Assembly: GCA_902760645.1 (NCBI GenBank)
Contig: CACWHC010000007.1
Location: forward strand, 1 to 64,000
Direction: 5' to 3'
Source: an uncultured bacterium
GTDB taxonomy: Bacteria > Cyanobacteriota > Vampirovibrionia > Gastranaerophilales > Gastranaerophilaceae
DNA: 64,000 bases
The notes beneath the pieces are model-generated. The model was not told where the DNA came from and ran no database searches. It saw only the letters and a program-made list of their open reading frames with translations. The translations under genes and the position numbers were made by a program. Every line of letters begins with the position of its first letter. Within the stretch, counting starts at the first letter, position 1. Positions 8,346-17,493 of this stretch are shown here, piece by piece.

Positions 8346-8420
8346 TGGCTGGGATGGAAGGACTCGAACCTCCGAATGCCTGGACCAAAACCAGGTGCCT
8401 TACCACTTGGCGACATCCCA
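8346..8420 (-). tRNA. tRNA-Gln (TTG)
   Basis: A 75-nt tRNA on the minus strand with CCA encoded. The acceptor is TGGGATG/CATCCCA with discriminator G, the anticodon stem CCTGG/CCAGG carries loop TTTTGGT (anticodon TTG), and the T-arm is GGAGG...CCTTCC with loop TTCGAGT. The body closely follows bacterial tRNA-Gln (starts TGGG, GCCAAGTGGTAAGGC D-arm). Confidence 0.95.
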
Positions 8421-8470
8421 ATATTGGGTACATGTATAATGATATTACATAAATATTTTATGTCAATAAA

Positions 8471-8496
8471 AAGCCGATATCATAAATACCGGCTTT
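8471..8496 (-). terminator. Terminator of the adhesin gene
   Basis: The AAGCCGATAT/ATACCGGCTT hairpin is followed by a T run on the minus strand, 24 nt behind the stop codon of the haemagglutinin-type gene. Confidence 0.7.
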
Positions 8497-8519
8497 TCTC
8501 TTTTCCCTTAATAAAAATC

Positions 8520-11500
8520 TTATTGAGGACGGCTGTTATTACCTTCCATTATTAAACTCATATATAATAATTGATTTGCAGTTGATTCATTTAGATTAAC
8601 GAACTGCGTTCCTGCACGTCTGTCAGAAGCTGAAACAACTTTAACATCCGCATTTACATTCATATTGCCATAGCTGAAGTTTACAGGAATTACATCCCCG
8701 ACTTTAAGCTGCTTGTTGTGAGAAACTGCCATACCACCTCTTGAAATATCAAGAATTGAAATCAGATTTTCGTTTGGTTCCATCGTGATAGGTTCATTAT
8801 TTGCATTGAATCTTATGTATTGACGTTTATCAGTAGAAGGAACTACTTCTGCAACATCTCTCTTTTGAGATTCAGAAGTTAATCTGTTTGTATCATAAGC
8901 CGGTTGATCAGCTGCCGGATCCGGATCCTTCGTAGCATCAGGATTAGGATCATCATCACTATCAGAATCATTGTCGCTGTCGATATCACTATCAGCATCG
9001 CCATCTGAATCATTATCCGAATCGTTATCAATATCACTATCTGCATCTGCATCAGCATCGCTATCAGCATCAATATCCGCATCAGCATCTGTATCGGCGT
9101 CAGTATCTGCATCGGCATCGGCATCACTATCTGCATCAATATCTGCATCAGCATCTGTATCTGCATCTGCGTCAGCGTCACTATCGGCATCTGTATCAGC
9201 ATCTGCATCTGCATCAGCATCACTGTCACCATCAGCATCACTATCAGCATCAGAATCTGCATCCGTATCAGTGTCTGCATCAGCATCTGTATCAGCGTCA
9301 CCATCAGCATCAGCATCGGTATCACTATCTGTGTCAGAGTCAATATCATTATCAGCGTCAGCATCGGCGTCAGCATCTGCGTCAGCATCAGCATCAGCAT
9401 CTGCGTCAGCATCGGCATCTGCGTCAGCATCTGCGTCAGCATCGGCATCTGCGTCAGCATCTGCGTCAGCATCGGCATCAGCGTCTGCATCGGCATCGGC
9501 ATCGGCATCAGCGTCAGCATCTGCATCGGCATCGGCGTCTGCATCAGCATCGGCATCAGCGTCAGCATCAGCATCTGCATCAGCGTCAGCATCTGCATCT
9601 GCATCAGCATCGGCGTCAGCATCAGCATCAGCATCGGCATCGGCGTCTGCATCAGCATCAGCATCGGCATCAGCATCAGCATCAGCGTCAGCATCGGCAT
9701 CGGCATCTGCGTCAGCATCAGCATCAGCATCAGCATCGCTATCGCTATCATCATCGTTTTCAGGAACTACAAGATTATCATCATCTTCCTCTGTTCCTTT
9801 TTTATCCTCATCAGTAACGCCATCATAATCAGGATCATCACCCTGTTCGCTACCGCCATAATAATAAATACGTCTATTCGGATCGGCATCAATACCTTCA
9901 ACATCATCAGGTCTTACAGCAGTAACTCTGATTGATACAGGAGTATCATCATCTTTAGCATTAGTTAAAGGTTTTGTATTTGGATTATCAATAACACGGG
10001 ACTTGCCGTCAGCATCTCTGTGAGGACCGTCCGTAATAAATTCATATCCGCCAATAAATGCGTGGTCAGCAGTAATTTTTACATCCTGATCGGAAGATGG
10101 TCTGCCTTTACCGTCACCATTAATAGTACCTTCCTTAACAACAACAGTACCGTGAGGTGCATGATTTGTCTGACCGACAGGTGCCAAATCAAGTGCTTTT
10201 AATTCAGCTCTGTTTGTTAAAATTGGTTTGTTATAATTGCCGTAATAATCGCCTGTTGGCTCATATGTAGGAGTTTCCCCAAGATGGTCAATAATTAAGT
10301 ACTGACCTCTTGTTGTAACATTAATTTTATCATTTGAAACCACTTCACCAACATGAGTATCACCTGAAAACTCAGCATTTACGTTACCATTTCTGGCAAT
10401 TATAGAACAAGCCTCTGTGTCAGATTTCTTATTATTAACATCCAGACCTTTTACATTGATATCACCGTCTTTTGTTAAGATATCAACACCATATTTTGCA
10501 GTAGGCTTGTAACCTGTAATGGTTGAATCATGTTTTGGATCAGTAACTTCATAATGATATGCATCATTGAAATCACCGGCTGTCTGAACAAAAGTAACAG
10601 CTTTATCAGAAGTTCCGACTCCGCCGCTTGAAATCATTGAAATACCTTTACCTTCAACATTAGGAACGTTGTCATTTTTAGCTGCATTCAAAATTTTATA
10701 TGGTTTTGCACCTTTAGTTTCGGCATCTGCCAAAAGAATTACTCTACCATCAGATTCAATACTATTAACTTTCATATCAGAGTTTAATGCTGCCATATTA
10801 ACAACCAAATCCTTTGATGTATTAACCTGTTCAGCCTTTGCTGTGTAAACACCGTCAACATTTGCATTAATTGAAAGTGTCAAATCTCTGGCATCAGTAC
10901 CAAGACCGGTACAAACCCCATTAGCACAAGGACCTACTTCTTTACCAATATTACCATCTTTGGTATGAATATTCAAGTCACCGCCATTTTTTGCAACAAT
11001 CAAAGTTTTAGCGACACCGGAATTGTAAACATTACCCTTATCTACATTAATAGTAACATCTCCGCCGTCAGAAGTTAAATATTCTTTATTTGAAGTAGTA
11101 TCACCGATTACTACATCCGAATTTTTGTTTTCAATATCAATATCATAAGATGTAATTAAACCTTTAACTTTAACGCCTTCATTCCCGCTGTTTTCAATAT
11201 AGGTTTCATTGCTGTCATACATTCTTGCAGTAGAATCAACTACGACACCGCCTTTTTTGTTAAATATATCAGTGTCACCGTTAATATTTTGTATTTCACC
11301 TGCAAGTTTAACACCGTTGGAACCTTCATTAATCATTGTAATATCACCGCTTGCAAAATCTTTGATAACACTGCCGTTATCAGTCTTAATTCCGCCTGTC
11401 GGAGCATAAGAAATCAATGTAACGGAACCGCTGCTGCCTTTTATAGGAGCTCCATTTTTAACACTCGTATTTACAAGGCTGTTAAATAATGCTTCCGCTG

Positions 11501-12311
11501 CAGTAATTTGAGCCCCGTTATCAAATGACTGATTTTTAAATATTCTGTCTTTATAAGTATTTCCTTCAAATTCATAAGAACCTGCACCGTCATCATTCGG
11601 TTTAACTTTATATGAACCGTCAGGACTAAAAATTGCATCACTCTTAACACCGGTTACAATCTTACCTGTTGAACCCATAGCGATATCACCGGCATATATA
11701 TTAACCTGATCTCTTGCCATAACTTTACCGTTGATAGTAACGTTCGCAGCACCGGGACTCGACATAACTTCGTTATACAACGCAGTTCCTGTAGCAGCCA
11801 ATTTTGGCATTGCTAAATTTGGTTTACCCAAATAATCATTAAATTTATCCTGAGTTGGGGTTACGACAGTCAATGAACCTACATTTAACAAACCGTTTGG
11901 TCCGATTACCATACCTCCCGGAGAAACGAATACTGCATTACCGTTATAAAACTTACCGTCACGCATTGTATTTACGATACCGTTTATATCAACTCTGTTT
12001 TGAACCAAGTTAATGAAAGTTTGAACATCCATGTTATTAAATTTGTAAATAAGATTCGCAATATCACCGGATGATAAATTAAAATTTTTGTAATCTCTGT
12101 ATCCTATACCACCATTAGACGGGTTGTAATCTCTCGGTGCAATATTATAAATCATGGAACCATCTGTATTCTGAATTCGGCTGTCACCGGTTACTGAACC
12201 AACACCTGTAATATCACTTGCCATTATTGGTAATAATGACTGCTGCGCTATGAATGAAAATGATAAAATTGAAACGGCTATTCGTCTTTTCTTTGATGAA
12301 AGTTTTGACAT
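8520..12311 (-). CDS. Filamentous haemagglutinin-type adhesin with Asp-Ala repeat and C-terminal PilZ domain
   Basis: A 1263-residue protein. Residues 1-31 form a basic signal peptide ([16 protein letters not shown]). Residues 32 to about 200 match the two-partner-secretion haemagglutination domain ([30 protein letters not shown]). A beta-helix-like passenger follows to about 830. Residues 859-987 are about 64 uninterrupted Asp-Ala pairs, then about 140 residues of Asp-x (x = A, S, T, I, G, N). The last 100 residues carry both PilZ signatures for c-di-GMP binding, RQYIR and DISRGG. A signal peptide and a normally cytoplasmic PilZ domain in one chain is unexpected. AAAGGAAG precedes the ATG. 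No TpsB-type transporter gene lies in the window. Confidence 0.88.
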   Translation of the reverse strand: MSKLSSKKRRIAVSILSFSFIAQQSLLPIMASDITGVGSVTGDSRIQNTDGSMIYNIAPRDYNPSNGGIGYRDYKNFNLSSGDIANLIYKFNNMDVQTFINLVQNRVDINGIVNTMRDGKFYNGNAVFVSPGGMVIGPNGLLNVGSLTVVTPTQDKFNDYLGKPNLAMPKLAATGTALYNEVMSSPGAANVTINGKVMARDQVNIYAGDIAMGSTGKIVTGVKSDAIFSPDGSYKVKPNDDGAGSYEFEGNTYKDRIFKNQSFDNGAQITAAEALFNSLVNTSVKNGAPIKGSSGSVTLISYAPTGGIKTDNGSVIKDFASGDITMINEGSNGVKLAGEIQNINGDTDIFNKKGGVVVDSTARMYDSNETYIENSGNEGVKVKGLITSYDIDIENKNSDVVIGDTTSNKEYLTSDGGDVTINVDKGNVYNSGVAKTLIVAKNGGDLNIHTKDGNIGKEVGPCANGVCTGLGTDARDLTLSINANVDGVYTAKAEQVNTSKDLVVNMAALNSDMKVNSIESDGRVILLADAETKGAKPYKILNAAKNDNVPNVEGKGISMISSGGVGTSDKAVTFVQTAGDFNDAYHYEVTDPKHDSTITGYKPTAKYGVDILTKDGDINVKGLDVNNKKSDTEACSIIARNGNVNAEFSGDTHVGEVVSNDKINVTTRGQYLIIDHLGETPTYEPTGDYYGNYNKPILTNRAELKALDLAPVGQTNHAPHGTVVVKEGTINGDGKGRPSSDQDVKITADHAFIGGYEFITDGPHRDADGKSRVIDNPNTKPLTNAKDDDTPVSIRVTAVRPDDVEGIDADPNRRIYYYGGSEQGDDPDYDGVTDEDKKGTEEDDDNLVVPENDDDSDSDADADADADADADADADADADADADADADADADADADADADADADADADADADADADADADADADADADADADADADADADADADADADADADADADADADADADADADADADADADADADADADADADNDIDSDTDSDTDADADGDADTDADADTDTDADSDADSDADGDSDADADADADTDADSDADADADTDADADIDADSDADADADTDADTDADADIDADSDADADADSDIDNDSDNDSDGDADSDIDSDNDSDSDDDPNPDATKDPDPAADQPAYDTNRLTSESQKRDVAEVVPSTDKRQYIRFNANNEPITMEPNENLISILDISRGGMAVSHNKQLKVGDVIPVNFSYGNMNVNADVKVVSASDRRAGTQFVNLNESTANQLLYMSLIMEGNNSRPQ
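9352..9740. repeat. 6-bp tandem repeat encoding poly(Asp-Ala)
   Basis: The array is a degenerate GAN-GCN hexamer repeated about 64 times (read on the minus strand) inside the adhesin gene. Third positions vary (GCA/GCG/GCT/GCC, GAT/GAC), so it is not a perfect microsatellite. It is nevertheless repetitive enough to change length by recombination in multiples of six, which would keep the reading frame. Confidence 0.85.
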
Positions 12312-12523
12312 TACTACTTCCTTTCGATACTTAGTTCATTATTTTTATCGTATAAATGTATATAAATTTAGAAATTCAATTATATATCCCTAATACATCC
12401 TTGAAAATTGTAACACCTACAAAAACAGAATGCTATAACAGGTTATATGAATATTAAATTTTGTTACACTCATATAATAAATTCCTAAATATTTTTTTTT
12501 GCTAGTCGTAAAAAATATTTTTA

Positions 12524-12561
12524 CAAAAAGGGAAATACAACCATACAAGCCGATTTCCCTA
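12524..12561 (-). terminator. Terminator behind the flippase gene
   Basis: GGGAAAT...ATTTCCC with a T-rich tail on the minus strand, 23 nt behind the flippase stop codon. Confidence 0.65.
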
Positions 12562-12583
12562 ATTCGTTTATTATAATTTATAA

Positions 12584-14047
12584 TTAATCTTCAACAATAT
12601 CCGGTTTAATAAATCTGTGTACAACGTCATAAACAACATAAAATCCGACGAGCATGCCTAACATTTGTAAATTGGCAGAAATAGTCGTATTATTAACAAA
12701 TACGTACTTATACAATAATGCAATCGGTATTGCTGAAATTATAATACATGACAACTGTCTTCTCGGAACGAGCATGCCCAAACCTTTTAATCTTATGACC
12801 GTGCTCAGGAAGAAGAATAAGAAATTTGAAGCCAACATAGCAACCCCGACCCCATTCAATCCTATTTTCGGAACAAGATATAATGTTAATAAAACATTAG
12901 ATATACCTGACATCAATTTAATAATAAATGTTATCCAGGTTTTATTTGCCAAATGGTACTGCAACGTAGTATAGTCGGTTAAACACAAAAACATTGTTCC
13001 AAAAACAAAATAAGGAACCAAAACAGATGCCTGCATAAATTTTGCATTTGTATTCAAAATCATCAATACATTTTGCGGATATAATGCCATAACCGACACT
13101 ATCGGGAATGCTGCCAATAAGAAATATCCCATAAATCTTGCAACAATAGGACGTACATCAATTTTAGCCTCATACAAACGATAAATACGAGGAATTGCAG
13201 CAACCGTAATGATAGAAAATATAGTCATTAAAATTGACATTGTTGCACCGTACGCAACACCCACATAAGCAACATCCGTAAATCCCTTAATACTGTTCAT
13301 AACAACTTTGTTACTCTGGTTAATAATCCAGCCGCTCAAAGAGGATGCTGCCAGAGGGAATCCGTACAACATTATAGGAAACAACACACTCCAAGATAAT
13401 TTTGGACGTTTAAAATAACTGAATATTTTACTCTGGAACATTAAAATAATATCTGTAATAGTTATAGACAATCCCATAGCCAAAAGCATGGACATAGCAC
13501 CAAGATGCAGCCATTTAATAAAACATATTGACATGCCGATAGTCATAAACTGATTTAATATAGTTGAGAAAGTATAAGATGCCGGCTTTATCTGAGCTCT
13601 CAAGACCTGAAACAACAAAGCTCTTACCGCAACAGGTATAATTAAGAATAAAACTGCCCAGAAATATACCGGACTTATTTTAAAGAAGGTTATCATCTTA
13701 TGCTGGAATATTGCACTGAGTATAAACATCAAGCTAAGATTAATTCCAAGCATAGACACAAGCGTCGATAAATATTCGGATAAATCATCCGCTAACTGAG
13801 CTTTTCTGAAAAATCTTAATCCTGATAAACCAACCCAGTCAGAGAAAATTATACATAAGAACGACAGAAATGCAATTGATAAAGAATACAAACCGTATTG
13901 TTCAGGCAATAACAAGTTCGTATAAATTGGTATAACAATTGCATTACCAATCATACCTATAATTTTCGACGGTGAATACTTAAGCATATCCTTAAATATT
14001 CCTTTAATTTGCACCTTCTCTTCTCTTTTGTTTTCTATATATTCCAT
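12584..14047 (-). CDS. Polysaccharide flippase (Wzx/MATE-like)
   Basis: About 487 residues with 12-14 hydrophobic segments spread along the whole length, the profile of the polysaccharide-transport family that flips lipid-linked oligosaccharides across the inner membrane. The N-terminus is a cytoplasmic charged stretch followed by the family-typical first helices (SKIIGMIGNAIVIPIYTNLLLPEQYGLYSL). I chose the ATG at 14047, which has an AAAGGA site 9 nt upstream, over one at 14074 that overlaps the preceding gene. It follows the glycosyltransferase at 14062 by 14 nt, so the two form an operon for a surface glycan. Confidence 0.88.
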   Translation of the reverse strand: MEYIENKREEKVQIKGIFKDMLKYSPSKIIGMIGNAIVIPIYTNLLLPEQYGLYSLSIAFLSFLCIIFSDWVGLSGLRFFRKAQLADDLSEYLSTLVSMLGINLSLMFILSAIFQHKMITFFKISPVYFWAVLFLIIPVAVRALLFQVLRAQIKPASYTFSTILNQFMTIGMSICFIKWLHLGAMSMLLAMGLSITITDIILMFQSKIFSYFKRPKLSWSVLFPIMLYGFPLAASSLSGWIINQSNKVVMNSIKGFTDVAYVGVAYGATMSILMTIFSIITVAAIPRIYRLYEAKIDVRPIVARFMGYFLLAAFPIVSVMALYPQNVLMILNTNAKFMQASVLVPYFVFGTMFLCLTDYTTLQYHLANKTWITFIIKLMSGISNVLLTLYLVPKIGLNGVGVAMLASNFLFFFLSTVIRLKGLGMLVPRRQLSCIIISAIPIALLYKYVFVNNTTISANLQMLGMLVGFYVVYDVVHRFIKPDIVED

Positions 14048-14061
14048 TACAACATCCTTTA

Positions 14062-14790
14062 TTATACATTCCAATATTTATCAAGCCACTTGGTAGGCTT
14101 AACATACCTTAAACCACCCTTACCGCAATAGCCTTCATAAGCCTGCTCAGGAGTAGGTCTGCCATGAAAAACTATGATTTTTGCATTTTCGGGATCTTTT
14201 GCCATCTTAAAGAAATTCAGAGGAAACGGCTGTAAACAATTACGTTTAAAACTTACGCACCAAGAAGAATCCCAATATTTCAAAATACCTTTTTTATGCA
14301 TAGCATAGGACAAATACGCCTGTTCATTTTTATATTCTTTTCTTATATCATTACCTAACTTATAAAAATCTTCCAATACATCGGGATATTTTCCGACATC
14401 AAATCTGAATACGGAAGAATTACCTATTATATCATCAGGGAAATCCCAGTCTTTAACAATTAAAAAGTCGCCTTCCGCCTCAAAAAAAGGATTTAAACTC
14501 TGACGAATAACAATATCCAAATCCAAAAATAAAGCCTGTCCTGTTAAATCAGCTAATTGAGAATTGAACAAAGATAGTTTTCTCCAGCCTTTATCACCTA
14601 TAGCAGTATTATCTTCATACGGAGGCAATTCTCGCACTTCAATTCCTTCTGTCAAACCCTCTGCATTATCTGTAAAGCACACAAAACGATGAGGAACGGA
14701 TAAATTTTTCTCAACCATTCTGTATAATCTGTTTACATACTCTGAACCAAACTTTGTACCCCACTTGATACAAATTACATTTTTATCCAT
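14062..14790 (-). CDS. Glycosyltransferase, GT-A fold with DLD motif
   Basis: A 242-residue protein with an N-terminal beta-strand (VICIKWGTKFG), FVCFTDN near residue 40 and a metal-binding FLDLDIVI motif around residue 98, as in GT8-like and related small glycosyltransferases. The C-terminal half contains VFHGRPTP, similar to the histidine-containing motif of that superfamily. No membrane span or signal peptide is seen. AAGGAG precedes the ATG. It is placed directly upstream of the flippase, so it probably decorates the glycan that the flippase exports. Confidence 0.8.
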   Translation of the reverse strand: MDKNVICIKWGTKFGSEYVNRLYRMVEKNLSVPHRFVCFTDNAEGLTEGIEVRELPPYEDNTAIGDKGWRKLSLFNSQLADLTGQALFLDLDIVIRQSLNPFFEAEGDFLIVKDWDFPDDIIGNSSVFRFDVGKYPDVLEDFYKLGNDIRKEYKNEQAYLSYAMHKKGILKYWDSSWCVSFKRNCLQPFPLNFFKMAKDPENAKIIVFHGRPTPEQAYEGYCGKGGLRYVKPTKWLDKYWNV

Positions 14791-14877
14791 TTATACTCCT
14801 TAACTAATCCTTGTCTAATTAATGATAAATGAATAATAATGATAATTCAAGTAGTTTAATAAATTTATTAAAAGCAA

Positions 14878-15510
14878 CTATTTAAGTAGCATATCCCTGC
14901 AGGTTGACCCACCTTTTTGATATGAGTATTCATGACACTGAAGCCTATTATTTTTAATTTTAAAAACAAATATATCATATCCCCATTTATTAGGATTTTT
15001 TAACCCGTTTACGTCAACAAGATATAATGGGTAACCAATGTGATAAAGCATTAACACTGAACCATCTAATAATACATACGCTGGATTAGAATTACGAATA
15101 TATGATTCTCGAAATCTGACATCATCTGAAGTCGACTCGGACGCTTGTTCAGAGGTCCAACTAGGATTATTCTCCATTCGAACAGTATCCAACCCCTTTA
15201 TTGGACCGATACAACCGTTTTCATATGCATGATCATCACATTTTTTGATTATACCAAGATTTGCCAACATCTGATTATTCATTTCAATACAGTTTTCGAC
15301 AGTTGAACCGATATGTAATCCGTCTATATATGAACACGTCGGCTCATAACCCAAATCCGCATAAGATTTAACAACGGCATTACTCAAAACAGAATAAACT
15401 TTTTTGAATTGGCTTTGTAATGCACGTTTTTGATAATTCTGAATAATCGTCGGCAATGTCATTGCCGCAACAACACCGATTATACCAAGGGTGATTAGAA
15501 CCTCTGCCAA
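14878..15510 (-). CDS. Type II secretion/type IV pilin-like pseudopilin (start unresolved)
   Basis: A prepilin-like protein whose open frame contains AAFTLAEVLITLGIIGVVAAMTLP, the processing site followed by the hydrophobic N-terminal helix. A globular domain with six or more cysteines follows. The coordinates mark the first possible start codon (TTG at 15510), but this falls inside the conserved processing motif. In-frame codons upstream include no ATG, GTG or TTG before a TAG stop at about 15640. The proper ATG with its ribosome-binding site is at 15659, in another frame, behind an 11-G tract. The protein can carry a prepilin leader only if that tract has 12 or 9 G, or if expression slips there. 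Confidence 0.8.
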   Translation of the reverse strand: MAEVLITLGIIGVVAAMTLPTIIQNYQKRALQSQFKKVYSVLSNAVVKSYADLGYEPTCSYIDGLHIGSTVENCIEMNNQMLANLGIIKKCDDHAYENGCIGPIKGLDTVRMENNPSWTSEQASESTSDDVRFRESYIRNSNPAYVLLDGSVLMLYHIGYPLYLVDVNGLKNPNKWGYDIFVFKIKNNRLQCHEYSYQKGGSTCRDMLLK

Positions 15511-15659
15511 AGTAAAGGCGGCTTTCCATTTTTGAGTTATACCTAAAGTTTTACTGTGGTCAGATCCCGAAACAAGTTCGGGATGACATATTATAAAATC
15601 CTGTAAATCCTTGCTATAAGAGGTTTTTGCCCCCCCCCCCTAGGTTGAAATATTGTCAT
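15511..15659 (-). other. Pseudopilin leader with G11 tract, out of frame
   Basis: On the minus strand, a GGAG site precedes ATG at 15659-15657, five codons (TIFQP), then A plus eleven G (15640-15630). As sequenced, this frame stops after 22 codons. ATG-to-stop of the pseudopilin is 782 bp, one base short of a multiple of three, so one extra G restores a continuous frame through a leader into AAFTLAEV. A palindromic GATCCCGAAAC...GTTCGGGATG element sits inside the leader (15563-15586). The gene at 37252 has the same layout. Confidence 0.65.
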
Positions 15660-15684
15660 AGTAACATTCTCCGCTTTTTCTTAT

Positions 15685-15713
15685 ATTATAACATATCTTT
15701 TATTACTCCGCAA
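15685..15713 (-). promoter_or_regulatory. Sigma70-type promoter of the first pseudopilin
   Basis: On the minus strand TTGCGG, a 17-bp spacer and TATAAT. The spacer ends in ATATGT, giving a TG extended -10. It overlaps the 3' end of the histidine kinase gene. The sequence around the -10 (ATATGTTATAATA) is identical to that before the second pseudopilin. Confidence 0.6.
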
Positions 15714-16374
15714 GTGGCGGAATGTAAACAGTAATTTCAAATTCGGTACAGGTCGTATCAGAACGAACCAATGATACAGAACCGTTCATATCTTCTAAAT
15801 GTTTTTTGCAAAGATAAAGCCCTATACCCGAACCTGTTTTTTTAGTGGTAAAACCATCGTCAAATAATGTGTTCTGAATATTTTTCGGAATCGGACTACC
15901 TGTATTTGAAATATTTATTTTTAATTTGTCATCATCAGCAATACTTTTAACCGTAATTGTTCCTTTTTTATCAATAGCCTCAACGGCATTCTTTAAAATA
16001 TTAATCAAACATCCCTGAAATTTATTTTCATCAACATTAATCAGAACATTATCAGCAAAATCGGTAATCACATCAATATTTTTATCCTGTATATAAACCC
16101 TTGACATCTCAACACAAGCCGACAATAACTTTTTAGAATCACAAACATGAAGAATAATATTGTCTAAAGACTTTAAATCTATCAAATTATTACCAATAAG
16201 TTTTACCGCATTTTGAATACAGGCTAAAGCATTATCAATTGACGGATTATTTATGTTTTCTTTTATCAAATGTTTTTTAATTATCTCACTGTAAATATCA
16301 CATATTGACAACTGGTTACGGATTTCGTGACCAATGTGTCTTGCCTGCTGCTGAATTGTAGAATTTTCCGACAA
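15703..16374 (-). CDS. Soluble sensor histidine kinase
   Basis: A 223-residue kinase core without membrane spans or an input domain. The phosphoacceptor motif is GHEIRNQL (His16). The ATP-binding domain shows an N box (NILKNAVEAI, about 128), a G1-like box (ISNTGSPI) and a G2 box (GSGIGLYLCKKH). The start is a TTG at 16374 with AAAGGAGA 7 nt upstream. The response-regulator gene lies immediately upstream on the same strand (127-nt gap with two hairpins), so the pair is likely one two-component system that senses a cytoplasmic signal or a partner protein. Confidence 0.9.
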   Translation of the reverse strand: MSENSTIQQQARHIGHEIRNQLSICDIYSEIIKKHLIKENINNPSIDNALACIQNAVKLIGNNLIDLKSLDNIILHVCDSKKLLSACVEMSRVYIQDKNIDVITDFADNVLINVDENKFQGCLINILKNAVEAIDKKGTITVKSIADDDKLKINISNTGSPIPKNIQNTLFDDGFTTKKTGSGIGLYLCKKHLEDMNGSVSLVRSDTTCTEFEITVYIPPLAE

Positions 16375-16501
16375 AAAGTATCTCCTTTACTTAATGATAG
16401 AGGTTTGACCGAAAACCGATCGAACCTCTGAAAATCAACTCGGATTAAAATCCGATTCACTCTATCCCTATCTCATTTGGCGGATTACCGCCGTTATATT
16501 A

Positions 16502-17200
16502 TTAAGCTGAAATTTTTGCACGAACCTTTTTACCAAAGCCGTTATTTAATGCGTAAAGAACAGCCTGAGTTCTGTCATTAACCTGAAGTTTTTGGAAAAT
16601 GTTGTTTACATGAGTTTTAACCGTAGTTTCCGAAATAAATAATTTTCCTGCAATACCCTTGTAGTTATTACCCTGCGTAAGTAATTCCAAAACTTCTTCT
16701 TCTCTTGAAGTTAAATAAGTCAAAAGATTTTCTTCTGATGAAGCTTCGTTTTCTTCTCTGAAAGATTGCTGGAAGTAATCGAAAAATCTTGAAGAAAGTG
16801 CGGACGGCAAATAAAATTTACCTGCAAGAATTTCATCTATAGCATAAACCAGTTGTGCTGATGACATAGTCTTCAGAACATAACCTCTTGCACCTATCTT
16901 CATAGCACGGAAAATCAAGTCAGAATCATCATACCCGCTGAGAACCAAAATTCTTGTATCCAAACCTAATTTTTCAATTTCCTGAATTGCCTGCAAACCG
17001 TCTTTTTCCGGGAGATTAACATCCATAATAACGATTTCCGGGCGGTATTTTTTTACAAGGTTGATACCAATATTGGCACTCGTTGTAGTTCCGACAATAT
17101 CATAATTTGTTTCAAGAGTAATTAACTCTTTAATACCCCTAAGATGCTCAGAATTGTCATCGACTAACAAAATTCTTGCTTTTTTCTTAAACTCTCTCAT
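16502..17200 (-). CDS. NarL/FixJ-family response regulator
   Basis: A 232-residue two-domain transcription factor. The receiver domain (about residues 8-125) has the acidic pair Asp14-Asp15, phosphoacceptor Asp60 in IVIMDVNLP, the switch serine (VLSGYDD) and the conserved lysine (YVLKTMSS). The C-terminal LuxR-type helix-turn-helix begins LTSREEEVLELLTQG and contains ISETTVKTHVNNIFQKLQVNDRTQAV. AGGGGAATTT precedes the ATG. It is upstream of, and probably cotranscribed with, the soluble histidine kinase. Its targets are unknown. Confidence 0.95.
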   Translation of the reverse strand: MREFKKKARILLVDDNSEHLRGIKELITLETNYDIVGTTTSANIGINLVKKYRPEIVIMDVNLPEKDGLQAIQEIEKLGLDTRILVLSGYDDSDLIFRAMKIGARGYVLKTMSSAQLVYAIDEILAGKFYLPSALSSRFFDYFQQSFREENEASSEENLLTYLTSREEEVLELLTQGNNYKGIAGKLFISETTVKTHVNNIFQKLQVNDRTQAVLYALNNGFGKKVRAKISA

Positions 17201-17367
17201 AAATTCCCCTTTTTTATTAAATTTTTAATATCTGCCCTCTACAGTTTATATACTAATGTTTCGGGATGATATTTTCATCCATGCCCCGATTGATGTTTTA
17301 ATAAAAAAAGCATGAATTATTGATTTAAATCTTTGGATTGAGAAAAATTGTAAATCCATGTCTAGAC

Positions 17368-17396
17368 CATGCTTTCGGGCATGGTTGATTTTTTGG
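17368..17396 (+). terminator. Terminator-like hairpin in the response regulator/rmuC intergenic region
   Basis: ACCATGC/GCATGGT stem with a TTCGG loop, followed by a short T-rich stretch on the plus strand. The 293-bp region 17201-17493 holds no open frame. Besides this hairpin it contains only the rmuC promoter. Confidence 0.4.
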
Positions 17397-17461
17397 ATTG
17401 ATTTTTTAAGCTAAACTGTTTAAAGTAATTTATTTGACAAAAAATTAGTATATTTATTTTA

Positions 17462-17470
17462 TGATATAAT
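17462..17470 (+). promoter_or_regulatory. Extended -10 promoter of rmuC
   Basis: TG-A-TATAAT at 17462-17470. A perfect TTGACA lies at 17434 but is 25 bp away, too far to act as its -35. Transcription would start near 17477, leaving a leader with a GGGAGG ribosome-binding site. Confidence 0.5.
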
Positions 17471-17493
17471 ATATATGGATTAGGGAGGTTATA

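Noticed and set aside
8163..8555. 130-codon plus-strand frame across tRNA-Gln
   Set aside because: It lies antisense to the tRNA, the terminators and the adhesin 3' end, with no start signal.
9352..9740. CRISPR-like repeat array
   Set aside because: The unit is 6 bp, in frame with the adhesin, with no spacers and no cas genes nearby.
8879..9754. Minus-strand Met/Leu/Gln-rich open frame inside the adhesin gene
   Set aside because: It is another frame of the same hexamer repeat. Its composition is an artefact of the repeat.
8971..9828. Plus-strand open frame of Ser-Ala repeats opposite the adhesin gene
   Set aside because: It is the complement of the Asp-Ala hexamer array, with no promoter or ribosome-binding site. 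Any frame across such a repeat stays open.
17434..17470. Perfect TTGACA and TATAAT before rmuC as one promoter
   Set aside because: The spacer is 25 bp, too long for sigma70. The extended TG -10 alone explains the promoter better.
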